Of a stretch of 64,000 nt of DNA, positions 1-12,623 are shown piece after piece. The position numbers and the translations under genes are program-made. The notes under the pieces were generated by a model. It was not told the DNA's origin and made no database searches. It worked only from the letters and a program-made list of their open reading frames with translations. The stretch is from the NCBI GenBank assembly GCA_030144725.1, contig JASKMD010000029.1:3911964-3975963 (forward strand). The letters are read 5' to 3'. The DNA comes from Haematococcus lacustris. Lineage: Eukaryota > Chlorophyta > Chlorophyceae > Chlamydomonadales > Haematococcaceae. Numbering within the stretch: position 1 is the stretch's first letter; each line of letters begins with the position of its first letter.

Positions 1-3000
1 CATGGCGCTGAGCTGTGCGACGATGTCCTGGAAGGTGGGGCGTGTGAAGGGGTTGCCGCCCATGCAGGAGCGCACCAGGGTTACGTATTCTTGAGGTACT
101 CCTGCAGCCAGTCGGGCTCAGCAAGGCCAGGCTGACACATAATGGAACAAGCCACGGAGGACCAAGCCAAGCAGGACAGAGGGCCAGGGGGGTGCAAACA
201 AAGGGGACGCAGGCGGCGAAGCAACAGGAGGGCAGCAGGATGCCAGGCAGGCCAGATGTGGCTGGCGAGGGCAGGTGGGCGGGCGAGCGGGCGGCCAGGT
301 AGGCGGGTGGGTGGACCACTCAGCTCCACCGCACAGCTTCAGTATTCTGCACACCTCTAAATTGGGCCCTGCTGCCCCTGCTGCCCCTGCTGCCCCTGCT
401 GCCCCTGCTCCTTCCTCACCTGTAGCTGGGAAGTTGCAGCTCCACGGCTTGTTGCGCAGGCTGCGCTCCAGCTTGTTGGCTTTGCTGGGTCGGCGCAGGA
501 GCGATGCGCTGGCGCTGCTGTGGCCCTCCAGCTCGTTCTGCAAAGCCACCACAACAGCAAACCAGCGATGCAACAGACCCATCCAAGGTTAGACTCGGAT
601 CAGCGAAGGCCCCAGCTCTGCTCTCTGATCCCGGCCCCGGCTCCGGCCCTAGCCCTGGCTCCAGCCCCTGCCTCACCTCTGGGATGCATAGGGAGAAGCG
701 GTTGGTGCGGTTACATTCCGGATCCTGCTGGGCCAGCCCCCCGATGAAGCCTGGCTTGCGAGGGGCCCCAGACCCTGACGCGCCACTGCTGCAGCCCAGG
801 CGAGCGTGTGGAAATTTGCCCATGTCAGCGTCCGATACGAAGCCACGGTGCTGGAGCTCATCGGCCAGGCACCTGCATGGTAGGGAGTGACAGTCACACG
901 CTGCTGCTGCTAGCGCTCGCAAGCGGTTTTCAAATTGCCATTCAATCACGCAATGAAAATCAAATGTTAATCTGCAGTTTCATGTATAGCGGCCATGCGG
1001 CAAGCTAACAAAACCAGCACTGGTGCCCACCCCTGTTACCGCTCAGCCTAGCCAAAACCTTACAGCAATCCCATCAACTAGGAAGCACTGCATGGGCACA
1101 TGGCGAAGTGAAGGCTGAGCAAACACCACCACAGCCATATCAGCCATAAGTCAGGGAAGCCACCTGAGGCTGCCTGGCCCCCCACCTGCTGCTGCCTGGC
1201 TCCCCACCTGCTGCTGACCAGCTCCCACAGTAGGATGCCAAAGGAGTAGGCGTCGCTGGACTTGAACACCTTGCCATGGGAGCGCACCTCAGGTGCCTGG
1301 TACACCGGGGTGCCCTGCTCACCCAACATCACAGGGAGCAGCTGGTCAGGCCAACTGTGAGGACAAACTAGCCAACCTGGCCACCTCATCGCACATCAGG
1401 CCAAGGTGCACAGTGCGCACAGCCCAGCACTGCACTGCGCCATCCCAGTGTGCAGAGACCCAGATGTTTCCTGGTACTTGCTTGGCTTTTTCATTGAATT
1501 ATTGCTTCTAACCCTTCCATATGGGGTATTTCCATTGACTGGTTGTACTGGGGAAAGGGGGTGACATGGTTACAAGAATGGGGAATTTGCCAGGCCTTGG
1601 TAGGCATTTGGCACAAGGCTTTGCCCTCCGCCATGCCCAGCGCACACACCCACGTGATATACGCCGCTGACGAAGGAACAGCCGGATGGCAAGCGCACCG
1701 CCAGGCCGTAGTCGCCGACGCGCGCATACCAGCCACGTGGGTCGGCGGCATTGCTGCAGATAAAAATGTTGTGAGGCTTCAGGCTGCGCGCGGAGGCACA
1801 GCAGGCGCAGCGCAGACGGTGTTGGAGCACGGCAGGGCATCACATGGCTACACGCAGGACAAGGAAAGCGTCGTCAGATGTGTGGTAGGGTCGGGAGCTG
1901 TGCAAGCCAGGCCAGCAGTCGTGCAAGGCTTGACATCCCAAACGGTGCAATGCAGGTTGAGGCAGCTGGCGTTCATGCGAGGCAATTTCCACGAGGAAGA
2001 GGTGGTCGCTATCCGCTACTCACTCTGTGTGTACGATGTTGTGCATGTGCAGCGCATTCACGCCGCGTGCGATGTCTAATGCTGTAAGGAGCACCGCAAG
2101 CATGTCCGGCTCAGCGCCGACGGCTGCCATCAGACCGCCCTCGCTGCTTGCGGAGCCTCGAGGCCCCTTGTCTTGCTGGCTGGTGCGGCGCGATGCGCTG
2201 CCAAGCGAGTCGGCGTAGCTGCTGATCTGCAACCGCCGCCCCACTTGACACCCGGTGCACAGGCGGCCCACGTGGCCCACGCGACCCGCGTGCCACAGCA
2301 ACCCGTTGTCGTCCCGGGTGTGCAGCCGCTGTTCGGCGTGTAAGCGGCCCTGCTGTACGGGACCAGACGCGGAGTGTCGCAGCAAAACTGCTCCACAGCC
2401 ATGGCAGGAGGGGGCGGAGCAGTTGCTGGCGCGCCAGGCCAGCGCATGAAGGTCCACTGAGCTGCTAGGGGCGGTGCTGGCCAGCGAGCAGCTGTGTGCG
2501 ATGGAGGTTGCGGTGCTCTGATCGTCGGCTGAGCCATAGCCAGGGGCGTCCATGCAGCTGAGGACTGAATCCACCGACACACTTTTCTTAAGCTGTGTGG
2601 TGGGCCCCAAACCTGCAAGTCCGCCTGCCAGCTGGGATGGAATGGGAGGCCGTGGGCAACCTTGAGGCATGGGTGGTGGTGGGGTCAGGTCTCTGTCCTT
2701 CTGTGGGCTGGGCTCCCTGTCAGGCTGGTCTTGCAAGCTGACTGCTGACTTTTCAAAATGCTCCCGCTCCAAGGCCAGCAGGTCGGGTGAGCTCTGGGGC
2801 AAGGTGGGGTGGGGGCTGTGGTGCGGTGTGGTGATGAAGGCGCTCTGGTTCAGCAGCATGCGCAGGTTGCCTTGGTCACACCAAGCCATCACCTGTGGCA
2901 CCGTGCAAGCCGCTTCACATGGGAAAGTGCTCATGGGATGGGGGAGGGTCGTGCAGCAGAGATCCTGGCAGAGAGGGACAATGAGAGTGTGGTAGCAATG

Positions 3001-6000
3001 GCATAGTCTTGGGCTGCATCGATTGACATCAGGATAGGTAGCGTGAGACAAAGCAAGTAAGCAATGAGCCATAACCTGGCTGTACATGTGTGAGCGAGCT
3101 ATGCAGTAGGCAGTAGGCAGGGGCAGGGGCAGGGGCAGGGGCAGGGGCAGGGGCAGGGGCAGGGGCAGGGGCAGGGGCAGGGGCAGGGGCAGGGGCAGGG
3201 GCAGGGGCAGGGGCAGGGGCAGGGGCAGGGGCAGGGGCAGGGGCAGGGGCAGGGGCAGGGGCAGGGGCAGGGGCAGGGGCAGGGGCAGGGGCAGGGGCAG
3301 GGGCAGGGGCAGGGGCAGGGGCAGGGGCAGGGGCAGGGGCAGGGGCAGGGGCAGGGGCAGGGGCAGGGGCAGGGGCAGGGGCAGGGGCAGGGGCAGGGGC
3401 AGGGGCAGGGGCAGGGGCAGGGGCAGGGGCAGGGGCAGGGGCAGGGGCAGGGGCAGGGGCAGGGGCAGGGGCAGGGGCAGGGGCAGGGGCAGGGGCAGGG
3501 GCAGGGGCAGGGGCAGGGGCAGGGGCAGGGGCAGGGGCAGGGGCAGGGGCAGGGGCAGGGGCAGGGGCAGGGGCAGGGGCAGGGGCAGGGGCAGGGGCAG
3601 GGGCAGGGGCAGGGGCAGGGGCAGGGGCAGGGGCAGGGGCAGGGGCAGGGGCAGGGGCAGGGGCAGGGGCAGGGGCAGGGGCAGGGGCAGGGGCAGGGGC
3701 AGGGGCAGGGGCAGGGGCAGGGGCAGGGGCAGGGGCAGGGGCAGGGGCAGGGGCAGGGGCAGGGGCAGGGGCAGGGGCAGGGGCAGGGGCAGGGGCAGGG
3801 GCAGGGGCAGGGGCAGGGGCAGGGGCAGGGGCAGGGGCAGGGGCAGGGGCAGGGGCAGGGGCAGGGGCAGGGGCAGGGGCAGGGGCAGCTTACCATACGA
3901 ACCTCCCACACCACCGGCTGCACGACCTTGCTGCTGCCCCTCTGCGCCCCAATGTGGCGGTGCAGCGCAGGTGGCAGCTCATGGTCCTGCCCAGCCACGT
4001 CATACCAGGCGGTGGGGGCCTGGGCCCTGGCCTGGTTCTGCGGGCCCTGGGTGTTGCTGAGGGGCGCTAGGGGCACGGCCCGCACCTGCAGACCAGCATG
4101 GGCCGAAGGGCACAGCCTGCAGTGTTGGGCTTGGTGATGGACAGCACCCAGGGCAGGAGACCAGGCTAGGTGATGTGCCCAACCCGGACAGAGTTTGGTG
4201 GTCAGGCTAGGGGAGGAACTGAGGTTCAGCTTGAAGTCTGCTTTTTTGTGTCAGCTAGTCTGGGGCTCGCAAGCTTGCTATTCCGGCCAGGGACGTCTGC
4301 AGGCAGCCCGCCCCTGCTTGCATCCCACCTGGCATTTGTAGGTGGGCACTAGGTTGGGGTGCACCGCAAGCCCAGCCACCGCCAGCTCCATGACCGCCAT
4401 GCGTGCCATCTTGTTGCCGGCAGCACCCCCTGCTGCAGGCGGGCCTCCAAGCCCGGGGCAAGGCACCCCAGCAGCTGCTGTTTGCCCCATGCGTGCCCCC
4501 TTAGGGCCAGGGGTGCAGTCTGCAAAGAGGTGCGTCCCTGTGTCAACAGAAGGGGCGCCGGGCTGACCCTTAGGCTTGGGCTCCATACCACACTGCGCAG
4601 ATGGGGCTGATGGCGGCAGGGTGCCTGGCTCGCCGGCCTGTTTACGGGAGGCGGAGGAGGGGCGGCTGCCTGGTCGTGGCGTCGTGTTAGGAGCCCCTGA
4701 GGTTGGGGGTGGGCCGCGGGGAGATTGAGGGGTGATGATGGGCATCTCATTGAATGTCAAGACCTTGATAGCCACCCGCAGGCCCTCCCAGCTGCCCTCG
4801 AACACGGCACCGAACCCGCCCTGTGCAACCTTTCGGATGATGCGAAGCCGGCGAGGAGGAGACGCGTGCGCTTGCGGGGTACTGGGCGAGTGGGGTCGCC
4901 GCTGCTGTTGATTAATCTGAAGCCAGGGCGAACTGTCGCGGCTGCTACGCTTCGGGTCATTTAGAGCTGTCCACGACCCTCGCTCGAGCTGCGCTCCGTC
5001 CGGAGTCGACCCGGGACCTGAGCACCGGCTTGGGTGTTCAACTCCCGGTACCATACCCGGCCATGTTGTGACGCGTGCCATGTCAGCAGCTGTGTTGTCG
5101 TCCTTCAAGCCCACAGCGCCAGGGCAGGCGCGCGCGTTCCTAGTGATTTGAATATGGCTGTCACACTCCCACTCTTCCTCCCACTCATCAACTTCGTCGA
5201 TGTAGTTGCTGCCACCGTCCAGAATGTCGCGCTGTTGCTGTGCGACGCGCCCACTCCAGTCCATCACAGCAGCACTTGACGCAGTGAACGCCAGGGGCCG
5301 GGCACCGGGAATAGGCGTGACACGCGAGAAGTCGTTCGCCGCCGGTCGCTGTTGAGGAAGCACCGCCGTGGCGGTGAGCGGCACCACCGGCCCCACTGGC
5401 ATCCCCGGCACTACCGGCGGCACCGGCAGGGGGTATGGCTCCAAGCCTGGTATGTACCGGCTGGCGCCCAGCGGATAGGCTGCAGGCAGTCGCTTATCCA
5501 CGCCATCACCAGAGTGGCTAGCACCTAAAGAGCACCCGCTGGAGCCACAGGTGCAGCTGCTGCCCCCCTGGCTGCTGAATGAGTTTGAGGCGAGCTCTGC
5601 GGCCTGGCTACTGAGTGCTGTGTTCGCCAGCGGTCCACTGCCTTGAATGAGGGGCAAGGATGGGTAGGCCTGCAAGCATGGGACGAGCAGCAGCCACTCC
5701 CATGAAGCAGGCTTAGGAGGGGCAAGCAGCTTAGTGTCCTAGGTTTTCCAGTCCTTCTCCTCCCCTTCCTGTCTTTCCATCCAGCTTCTATTCAGCTTCC
5801 GCCGAGCTTCCGCCCACCTTCCCATGTGCTGCCATGCCTCCTCAGTGTGACACCTATGATGTCTACCATGGGCCTACCTCGACACCAGGTTGAGGCTCCT
5901 GGTGACCCCCACTCTTCTTCACCCAGCCCCACCACACAAACCCAGCTCCCGCACCGGCGCTGGCTTGCAGGAATGTGACAGGGCTGCAGCAGCCTGACAT

Positions 6001-8235
6001 TCTGATACAGGGCAAAGCTGGAGGCAAGCCCCAGGGCCTTGCGGCCCACTTACCGAGACGATTGTTCGCCCCTTGCGGCGGCTGCTGCGCCCGCTGCTGC
6101 TGCGCCCGACCCCCGAGGCCACTGGGCCCCACAGGCCTTGGCGGCTGGCCTCATACACAGCATTGGAGGTAAGCAGGGGAGGGGGCTTCAGGGGGCTGGG
6201 TGCCAAGCTGGTCGTGGAGGGCGGGGAGGGGCTGCCGCAAGGGGGTGGCTGGACGGTGATGGTCAGGGAGGTGGAGTCCGTGTCCCTGCAGACCAGGAAG
6301 TGAAGACTTGCTTGGTGCAATTACATGTGTATACTTGTAAGAACTTTATATTTGTGGAAATGTAGCTGCCACCGTGAAATGGGAGTGGTACCAAGTGTGC
6401 ACAGACCCAGGTGTCTTGCCCACAATCATGGCAAGCGCCTATGATGCCAGTCAGGCATCGGGAGCAGCTGTGACATAACTGTCATGCTTTGCATGCATGC
6501 TTGTCCATGTTGTTAGTCACACTCTTCTAAAGCGCATCCCGCAGCATCAAAGGGTTTTGCCTGTTGATGTCAGCACCCCCACCCTGACTCACAATCTGGA
6601 TTCATCACACTCGGGGATGGTGTCAGGCCGTGGCTTGCCGCTGTGCCACGAGTTGTCAGCCAGGCTGGTCCCTGGAGCACCACCCGACCCTGGCCCTGCC
6701 GGAGTGGCACCTCCCCCACTGCCCCTGCCCTTGATCAGCCCCAGTTCCGTGTCGCTGGCATCCTCTCCAGCCCCGCCATCATGCTTAGTTGAGCCGCCAT
6801 GACAGCACCTGGCAGGCCATCGCACCACATTGAGCACGCCCGCCTTCAGACTGAGCACCAGCGCCATGACCATCAGCAGCGCACTCCCTCCCGCTGCCAA
6901 GGTGGCGATCAAGCTGACTGACAGCCTGCCACTGCTGCCGCTGTCACCACCGCCGCTAACAGCTCCGCTGCTGCCTCCATGACTCGGGGCAGTAGTGGAG
7001 CGGTGCCCCGGCTGCACAGAAGGCACGGGGCAGCAGGCACATTGAGGCAGGAGTGGGCTAAAGGCAGAGGGTGGCAGGAGGCGTCACTGCAGGGACATGG
7101 ACGCATGGCTTCAGGTAATCCCTCCACCTCCACTGCCCCCTCCCCCTCCACTGCCCCCTCAAGCCCCACTGCCCCCTCCACCTCCACTGCCCCCTCTGCT
7201 CACTGCCTCCCTTGCTGCCCTTCACCAACCACCATGTCCTGCTTACCCAGCAGCCCAGCACCCACCTGTGGGATGGCTGGCCCTCCCTCTGGCAGCACAG
7301 TGGAGGGACCCCCGCCCGGCTCCTGGGCCAAGGCTGAGCGGGAAGGGGCAGCCGGCGCCTGCATGTCAGGCACACCCGCAGCCACTGCAGCCCCACTCAC
7401 CCCTGCTTGCCAAGATGCTCTGCCTGGCCACTGTATTCCCGACAATGGGCACCACGACTGCCACACAAGACATGCAAGTGCGTTTGGCTGGGCTTGTGGA
7501 TGTCGAGCGTTGAGCATGGCAACGGCATTGTTTTCTCATGCAGCATGAATGCATGCATGCATGCATGCATGCATGCCGGCCTTGACTCACCCCAGCCTCG
7601 CCGCCACCCCTTGCTGCCACCTGCGCGCCGCAGGCCCATGGGCTGGCTTTGCCCTGAACCGGGCGGTCACACGCAGCTGGGCAGCCCAGCCTCAAGTGCA
7701 CGGCGTGCAGGTGCAGGGGCCAGCGACCTATGTCCCGCAGGGCTGCTGAGGAGGACAGCAGCAGCAGCACGCTGCGGCTGCACTGGGAAGTGCTGGGCAC
7801 CTGCGCTTTGAGGGTGATGTTCAGCCAGCCTTCTGCCTGCACAGCATCTGTGCTGCGGTTTGCTGACACCTGGCTGGAGTTCAGCTGCTGCAGCTGCAAC
7901 AAGGACAGGGGCTCCAGCTGGGCGGAGGTTGCTGGCTGCTCCAACGGCACCGAAGCTGTCACTGTCCATGCCGCTCCCGTGGCAGACGCTGTCAGTTCCC
8001 ATTGGGCTTCTGCGATGGCTCCGGGCATTGAGGCGGGCAGCTGATACACAAGAGTCAGCGTGGTAGGCGTCGAGCTTTGCTGCACAACGACTCCCGGCTC
8101 GGCTGGGGGCGTGATGCCTCGGGCCTCGCCCTCCAGGTGCAGCCAGCGTTCAGGCACTGGCGCGCAGCGCACTGCACCCCAGTAACGCGCAGTAGCGACG
8201 AGGAGGAGCAAGCCGAGGAGCTGTCTTGGCTGCAT
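1..8235 (-). CDS. Receptor-like TKL serine/threonine protein kinase (3' end outside window)
   Basis: Single-pass membrane kinase. I infer 12 exons (8235-7591, about 7358-7268, 7011-6593, 6285-6054, 5669-4329, 4085-3894, 2892-2024, 1783-1654, 1314-1208, 872-677, 537-420, 101 to the edge); reading phases join, giving about 1,480 codons. Exon 1 starts with a signal peptide (MMQPRQLLGLLLLVATARYW) followed by an extracellular region with N-glycosylation sequons. Exon 3 carries one hydrophobic segment near residues 277-302. A long low-complexity stretch precedes the kinase domain: glycine loop AQGGFGAVFEG near 744, VAIK lysine near 763, alpha-C MELAV near 890, catalytic loop HTDLKPHN, magnesium loop DYG, GTPVYQAPE, SDAYSFGILLWEL, and RPTFQDIV at the edge. 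Long insertions interrupt both lobes. HTD replaces HRD and DYG replaces DFG. The phosphorylation target is unknown. Confidence 0.87.
3117..3889. repeat. Hexanucleotide satellite (CAGGGG)n, about 128 units
   Basis: An almost perfect CAGGGG array of about 770 bp inside the kinase intron between the exons at 4085-3894 and 2892-2024. It ends 5 bp from the splice donor at 3893-3888. The plus strand has regularly spaced G4 runs, so G-quadruplex formation is plausible on the template strand, while the transcript would read CCCCUG. The array has no stop codon in any frame, which explains long Pro-Leu and Cys-Pro open frames that are not genes. Confidence 0.97.
7100..7200. repeat. Short minisatellite in kinase intron 2
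   Basis: Degenerate units of the type CCTCCACTGCCCC repeat between the exons at 7358-7268 and 7011-6593. They create proline/serine open frames on both strands but no conserved protein. Confidence 0.7.
7549..7577. repeat. (GCAT)n microsatellite
   Basis: A run of alternating GCAT units just beyond the splice donor of kinase exon 1 (intron 1). A shorter run of the same repeat lies at 9731-9748 in a TRAF-gene intron. Confidence 0.9.
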
Positions 8236-8791
8236 CAAATTGTATTCCGCAAGCGCAATATAGCAGAGCGGAGCTCAGAGGGTCCCAGGGGTGCCGCGGA
8301 CACATGAACCACACAGGAGCGGTGCGAGGAGGTGGTCACCGCCAAGTCACATCGCGCCCTCTATCTTCCTGTCGGCGTGGCATCGTGAATGCGTGCGTTT
8401 CGTTGGGTGCAGCCGCGGTCACTGCGCGTCAGTTTCAAGGGGGAGTGAGCATGGGTGTCGGGCCGTCCAAAACCTGTGAAAGCACTTGACTATGGAATGG
8501 TCCTAGACACCACTGAACAAGTATTGTACTGGGACTGCCTATGACAAGTAGTGTGTGTGTGGTTGTGATGATGCGATTGGCTGAGTTAGAGAGAAGTTAG
8601 AAAACTGTATAAAGCGGACAAGCTGGACTTCTCCTTACATCAGGCATGTATGATTAGCGAATTGTGTGCGGCATTAGTACCTCCAGCTAGCCCACTCATG
8701 CCGCTGGCAATCCGTAACTTGGTAACCGACAACCCTTCGAAAACCTTATCCCTCTCGACATGTAGTCGAGGCTCCCTAGTCTTGCCTTGAC
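8236..8791. promoter_or_regulatory. Divergent intergenic region with a TATA-like box
   Basis: This stretch of about 555 bp separates the start codons of the kinase (minus) and the zinc-finger gene (plus), so it should carry both promoters. A TATAAAG sequence at 8608-8614 lies about 180 bp upstream of the plus-strand ATG at 8792. I see no other recognisable element and no open frame with protein-like composition. Confidence 0.45.
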
Positions 8792-11700
8792 ATGAGTCGG
8801 CACAGCGTCGAGATTGTGGTTGAGAGCGCCTCGGAGGATGATATTCGCACAGCTTTCACCTGCTGCATCTGTCTGGACGTCGCGCAGTTGCCTTGCAACC
8901 TAACTGCTTTCAGATGCGCAGGAGGTGCGCCTAGCATCACTGACAGCCCATCCCGCAACCAAGCCATGCGGCTAGCATTGTCGTGCACACTGCAGGGTCA
9001 TGTCTCAGGTCTCTGCTTTGCCAGCACTGTGCGAACAAGGCATTGGAGCTAGATAAGCCAGGTGTGGTGGTGACGCTGCATCATGACTGCGAATGCATAT
9101 TCCCTAGCGAATGCCTTCCCCTGAGACACTGGCCTTGAAGTCAGGTGTTCCCAACATGGGGTTGGTAATCTTCATGGTCATGGTTCCTTTTGCCAGGCTA
9201 GGCCCGCTGTTTGTCATGGTAGCAGCATCACTACTATACAAGGAAACACTGGGTCATCTGTCACCACCAGTCCCTGTATGACCCTGGACGTGCAGGTCCC
9301 ATGCGCTTTGCTCACAAGTCAGGGAATGCCAGCTGCTTGATCTGCCGGACCACCCGTGTCCCTGCAGCTGCTCTGACATGCAGCAACAGCTACACCCTGA
9401 ACTTCAACATTATGGACGTCATGTCAGCCTTGCAAATGAAGGGCTACTGCCGCCCATGCGGCATGACATTCAGTTCTCAACATGACCTGCTGCAGCACTA
9501 CAAGCACGACTGCCCCCAGGCTGTGCTGCCCTGCCCCTACCAGGGCTGCACACACACCGCTACACGCTCCCAGCTAGTGGTGAGTGGGTGCTTCAAAAAC
9601 CAGGCCCTGAACGTGGTTCAAACTGGCACTGGGCCTGCCTGTTACCTAGAGCAAAGCACGAGCTACCAAACCTCAGTGTGCCGGCCTGCTCCTCCCCAAT
9701 CTTTCAATGTGTCCTGCCTGCTTCCCAAGCGCATGCATGCATGCATGCGGCCACCTGCAGGCTCATGTCCCCTTCTGCCCTGTGGGGCGCACGCAGTGCA
9801 GCCAGTGCCAGGAGTGGGTGGAGCATGCCAAGCTGCTGCACCACCTTGCCACCGCCTGCAAGCAGCGGCTGGTGCCCTGCATGCTGTGCCCCCACCGCGC
9901 GCCAGTGTCCCTCATGCTGCTGCACCTGAGGCAGCACCGCCTGCAGTTGCAGCTGCAGGGGCAACTGGGCCAGGGGGATCAGGGCCAGGGGGCGGCCCTA
10001 CCCACCTCCGCACCATGTCCCCCTGCTCTTCCCACAGCCTCAAGCAGCGGCTCAGCCACCATTTCTGCACAGCATGGCAATGCAGCACCCAGCCGCCCCC
10101 TCGCTTCCCTGCCACACTCACTCCCACCAGATCCTCCACCACCTGCCAGTCCCAGCGCAACCGTCTCAGCTGCCAGCATCCAAGTGAGTGTGGCGTTCCG
10201 TCTGATCCTGACACAGGCTTCTGCTTGCCTGCTTGTGGATGCTTAGGTGGAGTGGTCTCATACGTGTTGATGAGCTCAAAGAACCCGACTGCATCTCACA
10301 TTCTGCAATCCACTGGCATGTTTCACTTGCCCCAACATGCTATCCCACTTTGTGGCGATGGGGTCACCTCACGGGGCCTGCTTCACAGCATTCATAGCAT
10401 TTTACCTGCATTCATAGCAGCAGGGCAGCTGCACCATGGCCCATGGAGCAGACGCTATGCAGCTGCAGGACGTCAGCAGCATGCCCTGCTCTTGCTTGCC
10501 CCCTGCAGAGCACCAGGTCAGAGTGGGATAGGCGTCCACCTGTGGCTGCCGTGCCCACGATGCACAACGTGGCGATGCTGCCGCTCGCCACAGCCACTTC
10601 CACCCAAACCGCCTACCAAGCCGCTGTGGCCAGCCAAGCACTCAGCACACAGCCAGCAGTCCAGGAGGCCACCCTACACCCAGCTGCACCGCAGCTAGTC
10701 AGGCATGCACAGACGCACGACCGCATGCGCCCGCCAGCTGTTCCACCCCCTGCTAGGAGTGCGTCCCTGGTACAGACCCTGCCTGCAGCCCCCAGTGCAT
10801 CAACGGCATTGGCACCTGACCATGCCAGCCGCCGTCCCACAGCCCGGATGCTGCACCAGCTCCTGGGGCGGTTGAGGCACCCAATCAACCACGTTGCCGC
10901 CCCGCAGCCACCAGCCACCTCTTCTCCCCCAAAGCTGGCACGGCTGGGAGCTTGGCAGGGAGGAGGCAGGGGCGGGCAGCAGGGGCAGGGGTCAGTGGAC
11001 AGCCAGCCAGAGCAGGAAACACACAGGGCAGGTGCACCTAGCCGGGCGCCTCCCCTCCCCAGCAGCCAGCCCCTCCTGGCGACAGCCGGCCCACCAGTCC
11101 CACCAGTGCCACGCGTGGCCGGCCAGCCCAGCGCCGCCCTGCAGCAGTGCCTGCTGCTGCAGATGCAGGTGTCTGCCCTCACCACCCTGGCCCGGTCCAG
11201 GCAAGCGGCTGCTCGCCTGATCCCTAATGTCACAGCTATGGCGGAGGCGCAAGCGCTGCGGCGTTCGATGTCATTTGACCCCACACGGGCCAGGCAGCCC
11301 AGCCTGCAGGACATGCAAAGCGTGGTGGACGACATGGCCAGCAGCCTGCAGCATGGCCTCATGGCTCTGCGGGATGAGAGCACGTGGGAGGAGGGGGAGG
11401 CTTGGGAGGGGGAGGTTGTAGGGGGGGGGGCGGAGGAGCAGGGGAGCGTGGGACGAGCGAGCAGCAGCAGTGGGACCCTTGTCAGCCATGGCAGCTGTGA
11501 GGACCAACCTCATGCTGCTGCTGATGATGCTGATGACAATGATGAGGCATCATGCACCCAGACTGCCCAAGAGACTGTAGCCTGCCTGCATCATCAGACC
11601 AGCAGTGACAGCGACCGCAGCAGCAGTGAGGAAAGCACCGCCACAACAGGCAACAGCCTTGAGCCGCTGTGTGATCACATGGCTCACAGGGGTCAGGGTG

Positions 11701-11918
11701 AGGCGGGCTGTGCACTGCCCCTGCACATCGCTCAGCCCAGCTCCACCGCTGCCCTGGGTGCGGGCAGTGAGGAGGGAGAGCAGGTTCAACAGCCCATGGC
11801 AGTGGCCAGGGGTCCCTCGCCATCTGGCAGCCCTGCAGCCAATGCCTTTCTGCAGCCAGTGGGGTCCTCCTTGCAGGCAGCATCCCAGCTGTGCAGATGG
11901 CGGCACACCATGCATTGA
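8792..11918 (+). CDS. RING/TRAF-type zinc-finger protein
   Basis: Probable E3 ubiquitin ligase or signalling adaptor. Five exons with matching phases (8792-8924, 8996-9061, 9296-9579, 9761-10183, 10509-11918) give 771 residues. A RING-like set begins with CCICLDV near residue 24, continues across introns as SCLRSLLCQHC and ends with CLICR. Cys/His-rich TRAF-type fingers follow: CRPCGMTFSSQHDLLQHYKH, CPYQGCTHTATRSQL, CSQCQEWVEHAKLLHHLATAC and CPHRAPVSLMLLHLRQH. The C-terminal two thirds is Ala/Pro/Gln/Ser-rich and probably disordered. No TRAF MATH domain is visible. The canonical RING histidine is not in its usual place (RCAGGSC instead of CGHxxC), so ligase activity is uncertain, or the first donor site is mis-set. 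Confidence 0.75.
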
Positions 11919-12623
11919 GGCGGCGCTGACTCATGCCCTTGCCGGCTAGTGCGTAGTCTAGTTCGAGTGCCTGATGCCAGGGGCCAGTGTAGTGCCTTTG
12001 GCCCCGCTGTGCACCTGCCAATGTTGTTGTTGCTGCTGTCCAATGACAACCGACCCTGTCCTTGGCATGTGCTAGAGGTTTTTTCGTAAGGTTTGCATGC
12101 CTCCCAGTGCTTTCGTTTACTTGGTGCCTCGAGGTACCGCCTACATGCACTTTGCATCTGCCAAACCCAGAGTACCTACACATACACACCTATGCATGCT
12201 GCGACCGGTGTGGTCGTCACAATCAGGCTAGGACAAGCCAACGCAGGGGGCGTGTGCCTAGTTATCTGGCCGGTGCACATGTTTCATGCTTACGATGATG
12301 TTGTTTCAAGGCGACCCTTGTTTCATTGAGTATTGTACAACTGTTAGATACGGTCGTTGTGGGTGTCTCATTGTCTTTGACTTGCAATCCTCTTGCTACG
12401 CCAGATAAAGCAAGAGTTGTGATCAACGCAGGATGCGAGTCCATATGTCTAGTGCCCACTCCATTGCTGCTATGCCTGGGATCCACTCCAGCTCAAACGG
12501 TCCCAGCCAACAGATGTCCTTCTCCTGGAAACCGAATGCCACCGACTCGTACAGCTTATCTCTAATCACTCTTTCCACATGCCCTGACCATTGTGCAAGG
12601 CCATTGAATTGTCACCTTGCTGG
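11919..12623. other. Non-coding stretch downstream of the zinc-finger gene
   Basis: About 700 bp containing the likely 3' UTR of the zinc-finger gene. No open frame here has protein-like composition or splice-consistent neighbours, and I see no repeat or RNA structure. Confidence 0.5.

Noticed and set aside
2020..3909. 629-codon minus-strand frame made mostly of Pro-Leu repeats
   Set aside because: The repeat is an intronic hexanucleotide array with no stop in any frame. Only the part 2024-2892 is a kinase exon, joined by splice sites on both sides.
3099..4085. 328-codon minus-strand frame with Cys-Pro repeats
   Set aside because: It is another frame through the same CAGGGG array. Only 3894-4085 is coding, ending at a GTAAGC donor.
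7404..7470. Extra kinase exon (CVAVVVPIVGNTVARQ)
   Set aside because: It ends at a good GTGAGT, but no convincing acceptor exists and the exons on either side already join in phase without it.
10613..11383. 256-codon minus-strand frame opposite the zinc-finger gene
   Set aside because: It is the antisense shadow of the last exon of the plus-strand gene and is rich in Cys, Arg and Ala, as expected for that.
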